Positions 11,771 to 24,161 of a stretch of 64,000 nucleotides of DNA are shown here, in pieces. Location of the stretch: positions 11,174,526 through 11,238,525 of the forward strand of contig WARS01000046.1 of the NCBI GenBank assembly GCA_008933995.1, given 5' to 3'. Positions within the stretch are counted from its first letter, which is position 1, and each line of letters begins with the position of its first letter. The stretch comes from Datnioides undecimradiatus (Eukaryota; Chordata; Actinopteri; Lobotiformes; Datnioididae). Both the position numbers and the translations under genes were made by a program. A model generated the notes under the pieces. The model was not told where the DNA came from. It did no database searches and worked only from the letters and a program-made list of their open reading frames with translations.

Positions 11771-14700
11771 TGTTATGCTTTTAATCAGCATTACATAACT
11801 AACAACATGCTTAACAACAGTCCATTAGATAAGCAGATGAATCTGAAGCGTCCACTAAACGTTTGCAGCCAAATCTAAATATGTTTAAATATAGGTTTCA
11901 CAAAAGAAAGAGTAAACTCAGAACAACTCACAGAGTAACTATCAGAACCACACATGCCAAACACATAAACACAGACAGAAAAAAATGCAAAAGAGAAATG
12001 TGTAAATGACTGATACTGACACCACACAACCGTTTGGTAAGAGAAAATCTTGAATATGATGGAAAACAATCCTCGAGGCACAAACTAAGAAAGTGCTTTA
12101 CAACTGCCTGCTCACTAAAACAACTGTAACGCCCTAGTGAAGACATAAAACATGCAACGTGTTATTTACTTTATTTTGCCATAAAAGCTCATCTCTTTTG
12201 GCAGCAAGATTGAAATACAATCAGAGGGAGGAGTAAGCTCTTTAGCAGCCCCTGTTCGTGTATATGCAGCAAAAAAAAAAAAAAAAAAATCAAGCTAATG
12301 AGGTCACAGCACAGCTGGACACGGCAGATCATCCACACTGTCATCACACAGCAGCGTGTAAACAAAGGTAGCTGAGCACACGTTCAGAACACTTTCTACT
12401 GTCACCAACATGCTGCAGTTTCTCCTTCAAACAACTTGTTCCTTTGCCTGCTGGCAGTCATCAGTAACAGTGGTTCAGAGGTGGGTACCGTGGGTGACGG
12501 ACGACGCTGATGAGTAGTCAGGGTGTCTCTGCTGGCCCGCGGGGCCTTCCTCCACAACACCAGACGTCTTCCTCCTCTTCCTCTCCTCTCGCGAGCACAA
12601 TCTCTCACTCCTCTTTCCTCCTCTGGCTCCTGTCAGATGGGCCGGCTCTCCCTCCATCTGATTTTGATCCACTGGCTGGTGTCCACTAAGATCTCATCTC
12701 CTTTGCCCCACTTAGGTCATACAAACACCACAGACACACACAGGCAAGCGCGCACAAAGAGCAGTCTCTTTCCTCGTGTATAGTTCGCCTCTGTTTACAG
12801 CATCCCAGGCAGTATTACAGTATCTGCAGCAGCAGGAGATGAGGGCACTGATGTTTTGATCCGCTCACGTTTCCTTGGTGGTCGCCTGACACGCTCTGGG
12901 ACGCAGTGATGTGTATGACAGTGCTTAAAGCCCCTTTGCTCAGGGTGTGTGCTTGTACAAAGGTGGGGGTGGGGTTGATCATGCTTAAAAACTCAACTGT
13001 CGTCCAATTCAGCCTAAATTGTCTGTACACGTGCATGCATGCGTGTGTGTGTGTGTGTGTGCAGAGTACAATGATAATCCCTCAGACTGAGCCTCTTGGA
13101 CCCCGCCCCCACACATAAGCCTCATGTCACTATGAGAGATGGAGACACAGAGAGGAAATAGCAGAAATAAACCTGAGTTGTGGCCTGATGTGCTGCAGTA
13201 AGCATCTCCTACATCCACAGAGCTACAGGGGGTCACAGTGCAGGTCACCGCGGGTAACACGGAAGACGAGGAAGGAGAACAAATGCACGAAATACATCTA
13301 TATGAAGCATTTTTTACCAGCTGTCTTTAGATCAAATTGATTATGAGCAAAAGAGATCAGTTGCACAATCTGTGTCTGCGTGTGTTGTTTATTTTTTACT
13401 TTAACCAAATCAATGATTCCAAACCAGTGGAACATTGTGGAGTCGCTCTTATGATCTGATTTAAACTATGCTCCGTCAGCTGTATCACACCTGAATTCTG
13501 CATGTTGGTTTGTAAACAGTCAGCTAAGAAAACTTTAATTAAATTTATTGGAAAAAATTGTTTTTGAGTTAGATACACAGTCGAAACAGTTGGCCAAATG
13601 TAAAAGCTGCAGTTGCGCAGAAGCTAAACTAATCACACTTAAATGTTATCAGTTATTTAGTTTTTCTTGAATGCCTGCTCTCCACTGTAAAAAAAAGGTT
13701 GTTTTTTTTAACTTTCACTTTTGATGAGTGATGCCCTGCTGTGGGCAAAGGCTTCCAGTATAATCACCCAAGCATGCAGTCAGCAGCAAGCTGTCTCTCA
13801 TGGAGAGTTTTGACGCCGTGTAGGCCTGTGATTTTTCTGTTTCTGCCGCTTGTCCTGGCTGTGACATCATCCTCGTGCCACCTCCACGCACACCCCATAT
13901 GGGATTGGGATTAGAATAGCACATAATCCCAGTGCTGTAAAAGGGAATTAGCAGCCCAAAGCTCAATCTCTGCAGTAACTCGGCTATACAAAGAACAGGC
14001 AGGCTCCCCGGATGCCTTTCATGCAAATGTAAACACACCTACAAACACATGCATTAAGTCTATCTCTGTGCCTCTGACTCACACACACACACGCACACAC
14101 ACTCACACATGGACATGCACAGCCAGGATGGGGCTAACAGTTTTGAAATGCATATGCCTATTATGCATAAGCAAAATTAAAATACATTACGGCATAGAGA
14201 ATCACTGAAGGGTTTTAATCTCTGCTTGCAGATGGTGTTTCTTGAACGAAGGAACAGCATCTGTCTGCTCATATCAGCAGCCTGCATGCTGACACATACA
14301 GTAAAGGCCATGTGTGCGCACAAGCAATCCTTCACGTATTAGTCCACTGATAGTAATATCCCCTGAGGGGACGGGGCATTTCCCTAAATCTCCTCCGCCC
14401 AGGCACATTCCACAGCACCCACCTTTTTTTTTTCTGTGTGGTGTGTGATATGCCGGGCAGGTATGCAGGACTAGTGTTTCTGTTCAGCCTGCTTGTTCAA
14501 GTAAAGCATTGTGCAGTTTAAGTGAAAAATCTATATTGCCAATGTCAAAGCAGACAAGATGAAGTAGAAATTTGGCTTTTCACTCACTGTATTTGTGAGC
14601 TTATCCAGCAGGTTTACAGGTCTATACAGAGTGAAGCTATTTTTACTATTTCTTCCCCGATGAGGACCCAGTGAAGTCAAAAGCAGTTTGCATTAACCAA

Positions 14701-15546
14701 TATGGCTGAAAAAATACAGGCTGTTAATAGAACTCTTCTCCTTTCTCTGCCTTCAAGTGCCTAAAAGCGTTTTCTTTTCACCTGTCAGCAGGTTTTAGAC
14801 TTTCGAAATACCAGCTGAAACAGAATTTTCACTAAAGAAATAGTGTTTTATGTATGCAAGTATGCACAAAATGTCAGTGTTAACCCTTTGCACAGGATAG
14901 GTTAATAAAAATAATACAACCAAAAAAATCTCAGACACACCTGTTGCGCTATTATGAAGTCCACAGAAGTTGCATTTCATCTGTTCTATTCCTTGAACAA
15001 AACCCGCAAGACGTTTATAAAATATGAATATTTGCACACAAAGTTCGGTGTAAACTGTGAATGTATCTCACTATGTTGGTTAGAGCGAGAGGTGCATTTC
15101 ACAACAATTTGATTTTTTTAACCTGTCCATAATATTGTCCAGCTCTGGCTTTCATTTACACATTTCAGGATCAATATCTCAGAAAATGTTACTTTTTAAA
15201 CATGTTTTAATGCAAATTCTTGATACAAAACACAACAAATTTTGCATTCACTTTCATTGTTTGGGGTGGAGGCACAAAGTGCAGGGAGCAAATGAAACCA
15301 AACTATCTGCAAGCACCAAAAGACTTAAATGAGAAAATGTATTTTTTCTGTGATTTGGACGAACTGAAAGAGGCTCAGCTCTCTACCTGTCATGAAATCG
15401 GTGTCAGGTGCCAGGAGGGAGTCGCTGTGGTAGGTCTCCTTCAGCGAGGGCCTCTTCAGCAGGTCGTGGGCTGTCTCCTCCATCCCCAGACCCTGGTCCA
15501 ACAGCTCCTCCATGTGTGTGTCCCCCTCCAGTGTGCCGGCCGCCAT
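7542..15546 (-). CDS. EML N-terminal-like protein without HELP/WD repeats (about 299 aa)
   Basis: Six coding exons fit with good splice sites and matching phases: 15546-15387, 11693-11493, 10753-10624, 9005-8904, 8355-8324 and 7816-7542. They sum to 900 nt, that is 299 codons plus a stop. Exon 2 encodes the EML-type trimerising coiled coil, with signature DRLTYLEQRMQMQEDEIQLL followed by KMALADVLKRLNISEE. It begins with an acidic DD at the same junction as in EML1, and exon 3 starts ARPVSL, like EML1's next exon. An alanine run follows the coil. The rest is Ser/Thr/Lys-rich and probably unstructured. EML proteins use this region to trimerise and bind microtubules. Here the frame stops after ...SPIKSPSQYFQICY with no HELP or WD40 exons seen to the left edge of the window. 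It may be a reduced EML paralogue or a short isoform of a longer gene. Similarity was judged from memory of EML1/2/4. Confidence 0.75.
11493..11693 (-). CDS. EML-like gene, coiled-coil exon with polyalanine
   Basis: Acceptor CTTCAG|AT and donor CTAAAG|GTGAGC bound 201 nt. The heptad-like segment LEQRMQMQEDEIQLLKMALADVL is the diagnostic trimerisation motif of the EML family. It is followed by a run of seven alanines and then SGRRPSGAK. The Ala codons are mixed GCC/GCT/GCA/GCG, so the run does not look like a recent triplet expansion. Confidence 0.85.
11694..15386. other. Long intron of the EML-like gene
   Basis: About 3.7 kb between coding exons 1 and 2. It holds the TAGA tract, a poly-A run near 12271-12289, GT/CA tracts near 13050 and 14080, and no exon I could support. 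A GC-richer patch with short open frames near 12480-12720 has no convincing splice signals. Confidence 0.6.
11729..11771. repeat. (TAGA)n tetranucleotide microsatellite
   Basis: About ten perfect TAGA units, 36 bases outside the 5' edge of the EML-like coiled-coil exon, so it lies in the intron just before that exon's acceptor. Confidence 0.95.
15387..15546 (-). CDS. EML-like gene, first coding exon
   Basis: Encodes 53 residues from an ATG followed by GCGGCC (MAAGTLEGD...) in a GC-rich setting, then an acidic, Leu-rich segment (MEELLDQGLGMEE). It ends ATGACAG|GTAGAG, phase 1. The sequence is unlike the first exons of human EML1, EML2 or EML4, which is normal because EML first exons vary. The start was chosen as the first ATG in an open frame with a fair context; the 5' UTR must lie at 15547 upward. 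Confidence 0.7.
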
Positions 15547-15795
15547 TCCCCCGACTGACTGTGTCCTAAGTGTGATCCTGGGTGCTTCTATTAAGTCACT
15601 GTTGGACTAATTCACCTTCTCTAAACCACCGTTGGCCACCACCTCTCGCTCTCCCTCCCTCCCTCTCCCCCCGCTGTCCCGTGAGGAGTGTACAGAGGGT
15701 GTGGGAAGAGGCTGATGTCACTCAGAGGACAGATTAAGGACCTGGTAAGCCATCTGAAGCTCAGGAGAGGACAAGACTGAGAGAATAAGAGTGAG

Positions 15796-15798
<3 letters not shown>

Positions 15799-15831
<33 letters not shown>
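15799..15831. repeat. (GT)n microsatellite
   Basis: About 16 GT units some 250 bases upstream of the EML-like start codon, in its likely promoter or 5' UTR region. Confidence 0.95.
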
Positions 15832-15836
<5 letters not shown>

Positions 15837-18800
15837 AGAGAGTAGTAGACAGGGAGGTAAAGGAAGCTTCAGACAGGGATAAACATCTTCACATTGTAGG
15901 CCTCAAAATAACTTCCTGAAAGATAAGTTGCATAACTCCCGTCTGCAAACGCACAGCTAGTGCTTTGAGGAGGAACCGATGAGTAACAATTACTGACCTG
16001 TGTGCTGGGAGAACACACACTTCTCGCAAAAAAAAAAAAAATCACACGCACCAACACACGGCAGGGCAGGAGCACGTAAGTTGCTGTTGCACGCAAAGTT
16101 GCAGGCAAGCACACAATTACGTTCCCCCACAAAAGAGCTTACATCAGGCTACCATCCGGTACAGCCAGCCCTGGTGTACTGTAAGGATGATGAGATTCAG
16201 AGATTAGGGAGCAGAACTTGATTAATTACAGTCATCAAGAGGACAATAAGCCGGACGTGGTAATTAGACCAACAGAGAAAGACAACAGGAGCAGATGAAA
16301 AGCCAGTTAGGCGATTGTGTCGGGGTCTCCCCTGGTGTAAGCTGGCTTTCTGTCTATTTTGCATTCGCTGGATTGATTCTTTCTCGAGCAGATGCTCCTG
16401 TTTGCTGATCTGTCAAAGCTTTCTGGACACATCATGGAAATCCCTCATTCCCCAGAATGTTACAAAATTGCTTTGCACTTCATCTCTTTTCTCTGATGTT
16501 TCATTAAGACAAAAAAAAGAGAGATGATCAAGCATATTGCCCATCACCAGTGATTTAATTTACACATTATAAATATGACTAGCCTTGTGTTTGCGTTGGT
16601 GAAAACAGAAGTGGAGTTTCATCTTTCGGTTCCTCTAATTCTTCTGTTTTTTCCTCTTCACTCTCCATATTTCCTTTGTCTTCCCGCAAAATACTTCCTG
16701 TTATGTCTGTGTGCATTCCTGTGTGGGTTTAAAGCTCTGCATGAAAGAAACAGAGAGGGAGAGGCCGTCACTTTATGCTCATTTCGATGTGTCTGTTGTT
16801 GATTTCTGCAGGATATTAAATACACTTTGCACATGCAGTTTATGATACTACCACTATGACCACTGTTGCTGTTCTTATTAATAAAGCAACGGCAGGTCTC
16901 AGTATGTGGTCGAGATGAGAAGCAATAATGAACATCAGTTATTGAAACAACAAGAGAAACAGAAATAATAATAACAATTAAGAGGCATCAGAGAACATCA
17001 CTCACCTTTAAAGGATGATGCAAAAGAAAACACAAGGCGCAGCATGAATTCAAACCATAAGCATAAATCTCAATTTAGCTTTTTATTGTTATCATCATCT
17101 ACCTTTAAATAAAATACCAGTACCTGTGAGTCTACATGAATTCACTGTACCTATTCTCAATATTAACTGGTGCAATGCTATTGAAGCCCCTTGCTGTGTA
17201 AGACAGCAATACTGTATGCAGTTCAGATTAGTTTTTAAAATATTTTTATTTTCTTATCGTCTTAGTTGAGTCTTCTTATGTTGTCATTTTAATGATTCAG
17301 CTGTGACTTTGCTGCTGGAACAATGTACGTGTCCTTTAGGGTTAATAAAATACTTCTTCTGGCTCTCTCTTTCTGTCCTTCTGTCAACCTGCAGTTCTTC
17401 AGGAGAGAGAGAGCACAAAAACAAGTACGAAGGTGGCTGGCATGTAGAAATTTGAATTAAAAATGAAATAAGCTGTGGTTAGTGCATTACAAAAAACAAC
17501 TCTCTAGTACAAGTACAAATGTAAGCCATTTAAAGATTGTGTTCATAAGAGGAGTAGCTCATGTTGTCTTCATGGCTCCTCACTGGATAAAAAGGATAAA
17601 CACATGGAATGACTGTTCTCCAGTATGTTATTTAGCAATACTTTATTCCAACAGCAGCATAGACAACTGGACAGAGTAAACTGCTGCAGAACGCACCCTA
17701 AAATGCTAAACAATGGTCTCAGTTACAGGTATTTTTAAGTTATTTTGTTTGTACATAAATGTAAGGAATTCAACTCCACGGTTTTATTTATTTTTCTGTT
17801 ATCATTCCATGAAACTGGTTTTGATGTATAAAGACGAGTGGCTCCAGACACTGAATGACAAACGGTTTAATCTCACCCTCCAACGGTGCAGGTCCACATA
17901 CGTCACCGTGCAGCCACACACTCAGCTGAGGAGCACCTGAGAGGACTCTGAGGTCAAAGTGCGCAGCCAGTTATGTTACAGCATTGTTTTGAAACACTGA
18001 TCGTCTGCCTTGGCCTCTGTTATCCTTGCGTCACCGACACTGAGGCCCTGTTTGCGTGTGTCTGTGTGTCTCTGTGTGTGTGTGTGTGAACTGGACATCG
18101 CTAATGATCCGAGGCCCCAACGGGGAATAAAGGCCAAAGACAGATAATGACAGTGATGACAGAGGACATGCAGGGAGAGGAAAACGTGGGAGGGGGGACA
18201 GGAGGAGGTTGAAGCCCGTCTCCTGCTGTGTCAAAATGAGCACATACACTGGATGTCATGTGCCTAAATGGAAAGGTCAGAGGAGGTGTGACCCTGACCT
18301 GTGCATGCAGTCTCACTACCGACCTCCTGTGGGGAGTGTACAACATGACCGCTGCTTACTGGAGGAACTGTTCCTACTGGTCACATGTAGAAACGCCAGC
18401 CTCACTTCCACACAGTGTAGCGTCATCAAGAACAGAAAAGAGATAAATGTGATGAATAAAGAGACGCACGCTGAATTTTCACAAAGGACTTAAAATTTAT
18501 AAATATTCTTTCAATGGACATTAAATCAGTAGGGATGTTATATAATTCTTCCAAAAAAATCCGAGAGATTTTCAGAGAGCATGACAAAGTGACAATAATC
18601 TGACACACACATTGCTTCTCTACTCCAAAAATATCTAGACTTTTTACTGTATATCCCCCATTTTTTTTCCAAATATATCAAAATATATGTTGACAATAAG
18701 CATCAGTACAGACCACACTGAAAGCAGAATCTCATGGGTTGGTTGGGTGCTTTTGTTTTTTTGACTCGTGGAGTGAAAACACTTCCTGTGTGGCATCAAT

Positions 18801-21230
18801 AAAGGTCACTCAGTGTTTGACCCCTGCCACTGTGAAACAGGGTACATGCGCCAGAAACCGACTTCTCCCAAATGCTGGCCCCTGCCCTGTTGGCACGGTA
18901 ACCAAGGACGCAACCATGTCCATGCTAAGCTGCTAGGAAATGATGTCACATAAATAATAACATACAGTCTTGTCCATGCTTTCTGCAGGGCTGGCCGGCA
19001 CTTGGGAGGATGACTCATGGCAATTTCCTTGCCGAGTTTTCTTTTATCTCTATTCCCAGAAAGGTCCTGCATCCATCTGAGTTGCCAAAGTAGACGCAAG
19101 GAAAGCTGACAAGAAGAGGAAGCTGTTGATCTGCGTTGTTATGTGGCCATGAGACTGTTCTGCACATAGGATTCCTGCCCTCTAGGGGACAAACACCAAC
19201 AATGCACATCTGGGAGAAAGGCAACAGTGACCAGCTGATTCACATGGTGGGAGACGCTGTTGAGCAAATCCTTAATTTAATCTGCTTATTAATGCATTAA
19301 AATTCTTACATTTCCTCTCAGCCCACTGGAAAACCGTGCAGGGTTAATGACTTAATAAGGGACTGTGTGAAAATTACTGGTGGCATAAGGTGGGCTAAAA
19401 ATTATTTTTAATTTAGAAAAAAGCCCACTATATATATTTTTTTTATTTTCTCTGAAAACTCCCCTTGACTTATCAAAGAAAAAGCAAAACCTTCCCATTA
19501 TTATTTCAAAATAACATATTTATCTCAAACAGACTCTGGGGCCAGCTCTTCTGATGCTGACATACTTGTGCACTGCAATGCCTTTACCTCAGACTGAATG
19601 AAAATAAATACCCTGGAGTAAGAAACTGTTGAAACACCTTCCCCATCTCTTCCAATAATTAACGTCTACCCTGCATTCAACTAAAATTAAAAATACATAT
19701 CCCTGCTCCTTTTCCTACCACTCCAACCTCCCTACTAATTTTCATACAGTCCCTAATTCATGACTCTTACTGAAAACCCTCTGTAATATTGGGCTAAATT
19801 TAGAGAGGGGAGACTGGTCAGATCAGCGCCTGAGGGGATCTTCCACCTAGAGCCCAGAGGACGTCCCGTCCTGTCTCAGGTGTACCGTCTCTCCCCTAAT
19901 AGGGCGAATCAATAGAAGCTCAGGTGACCATGTTGCCACGGCATTCTCCCAAACGTCACACTTAAGGTCAGTCAGGTTAGGCAGGAGAGCTAGAAGTTGC
20001 CTCTTCCCACAGGTTTCAGGTCAGATTTGACTTCTGAAGCATCTCTAAGGGGAATCGGATCAAATCTGTATCTGGGATTTGCGGCCACTTCTGCTCCCCT
20101 ATGTGCCAGGGTGTGCTTTGGTCTGGTCTCCACCCCCTGACAACGAAATGATACAAACTAAAAACATTTACATCTCTGTCCAAGACCGCCACTCAGTCAT
20201 TTAATTTCTAAACTCATAAGTTACAAATAAACAGAAACCATTTGTATCCTGGCACGCAAAGAAACAGGATATAGTTAATCAATTAGACACAGTATTTCCA
20301 AATAAGTTAAATTGAAATCTTAATATATTGTATTGTTTACTCCATTTAAATATTTTTTTCTTACTTTAAATATAATTATTACAGATCTTGCAAAAATACT
20401 ACACTGTGCATTGGCTGTCTGCTTGTTTAAAGAGTGCCCGGTGCTTCCTGGGTTCAGATATGTACACTTCATTAGAAATCGCCTAGAAGGGAGTTTCTCA
20501 CTGCCTGTTATCTACGACCTCGGGTCATATGACGGCATCAAGTCCCTTCATTCTCCTCTTTCTTTTCATTTGGTCAAATCTCAATTAATGCTGCGATGAT
20601 TTAAAACTAATTTGAAATTAAATAAAAATAATGCATATTCTTTTCTTGATTTGTTAAGTTCATTTTCCAAAAATAGTAAGTCTAAAAATATATTGCATAT
20701 GCCATCTTAGGAAATTGACATAATAAAATATTCTTACTAAGGAGAAATTGTAAAGTAGGAGAATATATATTACCTCTTTGAAGAATCTGGGCATTAATAG
20801 AAATAAAAAAAACCCTAATGATCAGGTTTTGATTTTATTTTGGGTTTAGAAGTCGTGCTGCTCAAATAGAGAAAAAGTTAAAGATGGCTTTATAGAGTGC
20901 TGGAAACTTTGACGGCTTGTCCAATGTTGAAGAATGGGGCGTTTGCTGTGTAGGAAAGCAATCGGGTACTCTTTATGTTCTCAAAAAGGTACACACACTC
21001 CGACACTACTCGTTTTCTGAGTGACAGTACAACACTTGCAGGTTAAAAGGCAATGAACGAGTGTGGTCTCGACTCCACCACCACTCAGTTAAGAATCAAA
21101 CACCCTCCCACGCACCCACCCAAACCCCAACCCCCATCATCTCAATCCTAATACACGTCTAACATGGTGCTACGTTTGTCCGCACAGCGTGTCAAACCTA
21201 CGTCCAGATGCCTTTTTTAAATCTAATCAC
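15832..21230. other. Intergenic DNA between the EML-like gene and bahd1
   Basis: About 5.4 kb without a supportable gene. It is AT-rich, with scattered short CA/GT tracts and a few chance ORFs of 60-97 codons lacking splice context or recognisable protein. The right side may include distal 3' UTR of bahd1. Confidence 0.6.
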
Positions 21231-21239
21231 ATTAACAGT

Positions 21240-21400
21240 GTGGATACATACATATATATATATATATATACTGTATATTTATATAAGTATGTCAGAGCTG
21301 ATTGAAAAATCATATGGAATGACTCTGGTAATAAATATATACAGTATATATATGTATATATGTGTATATATAAATATACACACTGTATATATTCTATATT
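21240..21400. repeat. AT-rich simple repeat (TA)n with TATACA/TATATG variants
   Basis: A 24-base pure TA run, then imperfect TATA/TGTATA units for about 150 bases. It is nearly self-complementary and could extrude hairpins. Confidence 0.9.
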
Positions 21401-23592
21401 CCATGGGATTCAACAGGTTGTGCATCAGGTAACATGACGAACACGCTGGCCAACTCCTCTACTGGTAAAAGAATAGAAATATACAGTTTGCACTGACAAA
21501 AGCAGCCATGACATCCTTACTGTTTCCTTCTCTACGAAGCACACACGGGCGCACGCACACGCACACACACACATAAATGATACACAGTATGTCCCCTCCC
21601 CCCCGGTAGGATATTAGTAGTAAATGAACCCCAAAATAAAAAATAGAAAGTTGAACACGTTGGTTGTAATTAAGGGATGGATTAGTGCAATATAATATGG
21701 GAACGGGGGCAGAAGTGCTGACAAGGAGAAGTGTGAGGGAGGAGATGGGGACTCTGGCTTATGTGACATCCTTTGGTTTGTCTTCGGGGGGGAGGGGCAG
21801 GAGAGGAAGGAGGAGGAGGAGGAGGAGGAAAAAACTCGGTGTGGATGTAGAATCACAACAGGCAGAAAAGACGTTACTCGGACATTGCGACGTTTCAGGA
21901 CGCAGTGCGAGCAGCCAGAGCACAGCAGATCGACGACATGAGAAGTGTCTTTAACCAGCGTAGAGCTGCAACAGTGAGTCCATTAACTGATTTGTCAATT
22001 CACTGAGAGCTGATGTGGAACAATTTTGACTGATTTGATAATAACCGTAGTTACTGTTTTATCGTCATAAATAACAGTAAGCTGAATATCTTTGGACAGT
22101 GGGTTGGACACGATAATACAAATGAACGTGTCGTGCTGCACTGTTTTGTTTTTTCTTGACAAAACACCGAATGTTCATCAGCTGCAGCTCTAAACCGGTG
22201 CATCTTGTCCAGTGATCACGTCACAGCTGTCAGTCAGACGGCAACAAAATCCTTTGTTTCCTCGGGGACTACAGTACACCTGTTCTACTGCTTCCGGGTT
22301 TCACGTGGTCAGACTAGCTGCCAAAAGCTCTACCTGCAAGTCATAAGGCAAGTCACAGGGGACAGCAAAAGTAAAAAAAAAATCGAAACAGAAACTAAAA
22401 AGTGATGAACAGTGACCCTCGTTTAGTTAAGCCTTCAGAGGGCTCAGGAGCGTCTCAACTCCTCAGTAAAGGCTCTCTATCTATCGGACACTTGAATGAG
22501 CAAAGCTTCGTCGAGCCAGGACTGTGACTGAGATGACAGTTATTTTCAAAAATCCACTGCAGCTTTTGTCACGTGTGTTTTCTCTCTAATAAAACGTTTT
22601 TTTAATGTCCCGACTCAAAGTTAAAGAGGCCCTGCTCTAAGAAATGCCTCACCAGCCTCCTCCAGGTACAGTATTTTAGTTTGTGCGGAGCATCGCGCGA
22701 GATGAGAATGTATCTGTCAGTGTCGGCGCTCCGTGGCGCACAGGAGAGAGGGCGGGGTGGGGGAGAGAGCCACGCTTTCTCTAAAGCTGCTTGTTTGGTT
22801 TGATTGCCTGAAAGCCTCCTAAAAAAACCATCACACATACCCACATTTATCCATTTATCCACACTGACAACACTCGCTCTCTCTGTCTCTCTCTCTAACA
22901 CACACGCGCACACACACACACACACAAGTGAGACGAACTCAAATCAGGAGAAATAAGACGACACTCTCCATTAGCTGCTCCTTCACCCTGGCTGGTTGAA
23001 CACCGTTAACATTGAGCTGACAGTGCAGGCTTGTGTTCCCCGGGAAGCACCTTAGCGCCGGACCATTCCTGAGCCACTGGCTTACAAATGGAACAAACAT
23101 GATTGTTGTGCTAAGATGCTTTGGGGAAAAACACGGTCCTGACAGTAGCCCAGTTCAGTCTGGTGTTCAGCATTCCTGGCAGGCGAGGAGGGGAGGATGT
23201 GGGGGGGCAAACAAGCCACGTCACCTCAGTGTTGTGGAGGCTGAAAACTTCAGGCTGATGAATGAATTCTCCCTCCCTTGCTTCTCCAAACCAGGAAATA
23301 TTGGTGCTCTGACTGAGATGGATTCATCGATCATGTTGTAACCCCTATGTGGTCAACTAAAGGGATCTGTGCTTCATAATGTGTCACTAACACTTTTTGC
23401 TTCATCTGTCCCTCTCTAAAAACAGCCCCACCCCAATATGACCCCTCCCTCTGACAGCGAGCGCCCCCCTGCAGAAAGGACAGGGGTGCTCAGTCCGTCA
23501 TTAACCCCCACCCACCCCCTCAACCTGCTTCTGTGCAGGAGGGGGGGAGCCATGTTATGATTCATTCGTGGGTGCGACACCCCTTCAACCGT
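21400..23592 (-). other. Probable 3' UTR and downstream flank of bahd1
   Basis: The bahd1 stop is at 23593. Reading on along the - strand, an ATTAAA (22606-22601) about 1 kb away is a possible polyadenylation signal; no canonical AATAAA was seen nearer. The region has a GGA/GAG purine run at 21800-21830, a CA tract at 22905-22926 and a C-rich stretch near 23430-23520 (G-rich on the opposite strand). No separate gene is supported. Confidence 0.4.
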
Positions 23593-24120
23593 CTACTGCA
23601 GGTTCTTCAGGATGCGTCCATAGCGGAAGTCGTAGACGTGCCGGCAGAGATACACCAGCTCGGGGTCGACGTCTGTGGGCACACAGCGGTGGGAAGGGGG
23701 GGCGAAGTCTGGGCGGCAGGGCACCATGCTGGCGCTGCCAGGTGGGGCGCCTTCAGCACGCCGCTTCACCAAGGCACAAAATCTTCTCAGACAAACACAC
23801 ACAGGGAAAAAAAGAATTAGAAATCAAAAGGTGACACTCTGTGTCTACTAATCAAATATATCTCTATGCTGCTGTACCTTTATCTGAACGTAACAAGCAG
23901 CTGAATTCGAAACAGATATTTGCAAATGATGTCAAAGGAAATGTGCATGGCCTGGCGTTCCCAAGAATTCATTAACAGTTGCAGTGTCACTGATGTGCGA
24001 TAGGAAAGTCAGAAAAACTGAAGAAGCTGAAGAAGCTGAGGTGTTAATTAAAAGGAATGACTCCAAACCTTTTGAAAAGCCTTCCTGCTAACGACTACTG
24101 CTGCAGCGTATTTCTGTCTG

Positions 24121-24161
<41 letters not shown>

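Noticed and set aside
21240-21400. AT palindromic tract as an origin or hairpin RNA
   Set aside because: Simple TA/TATG microsatellite explains it fully.
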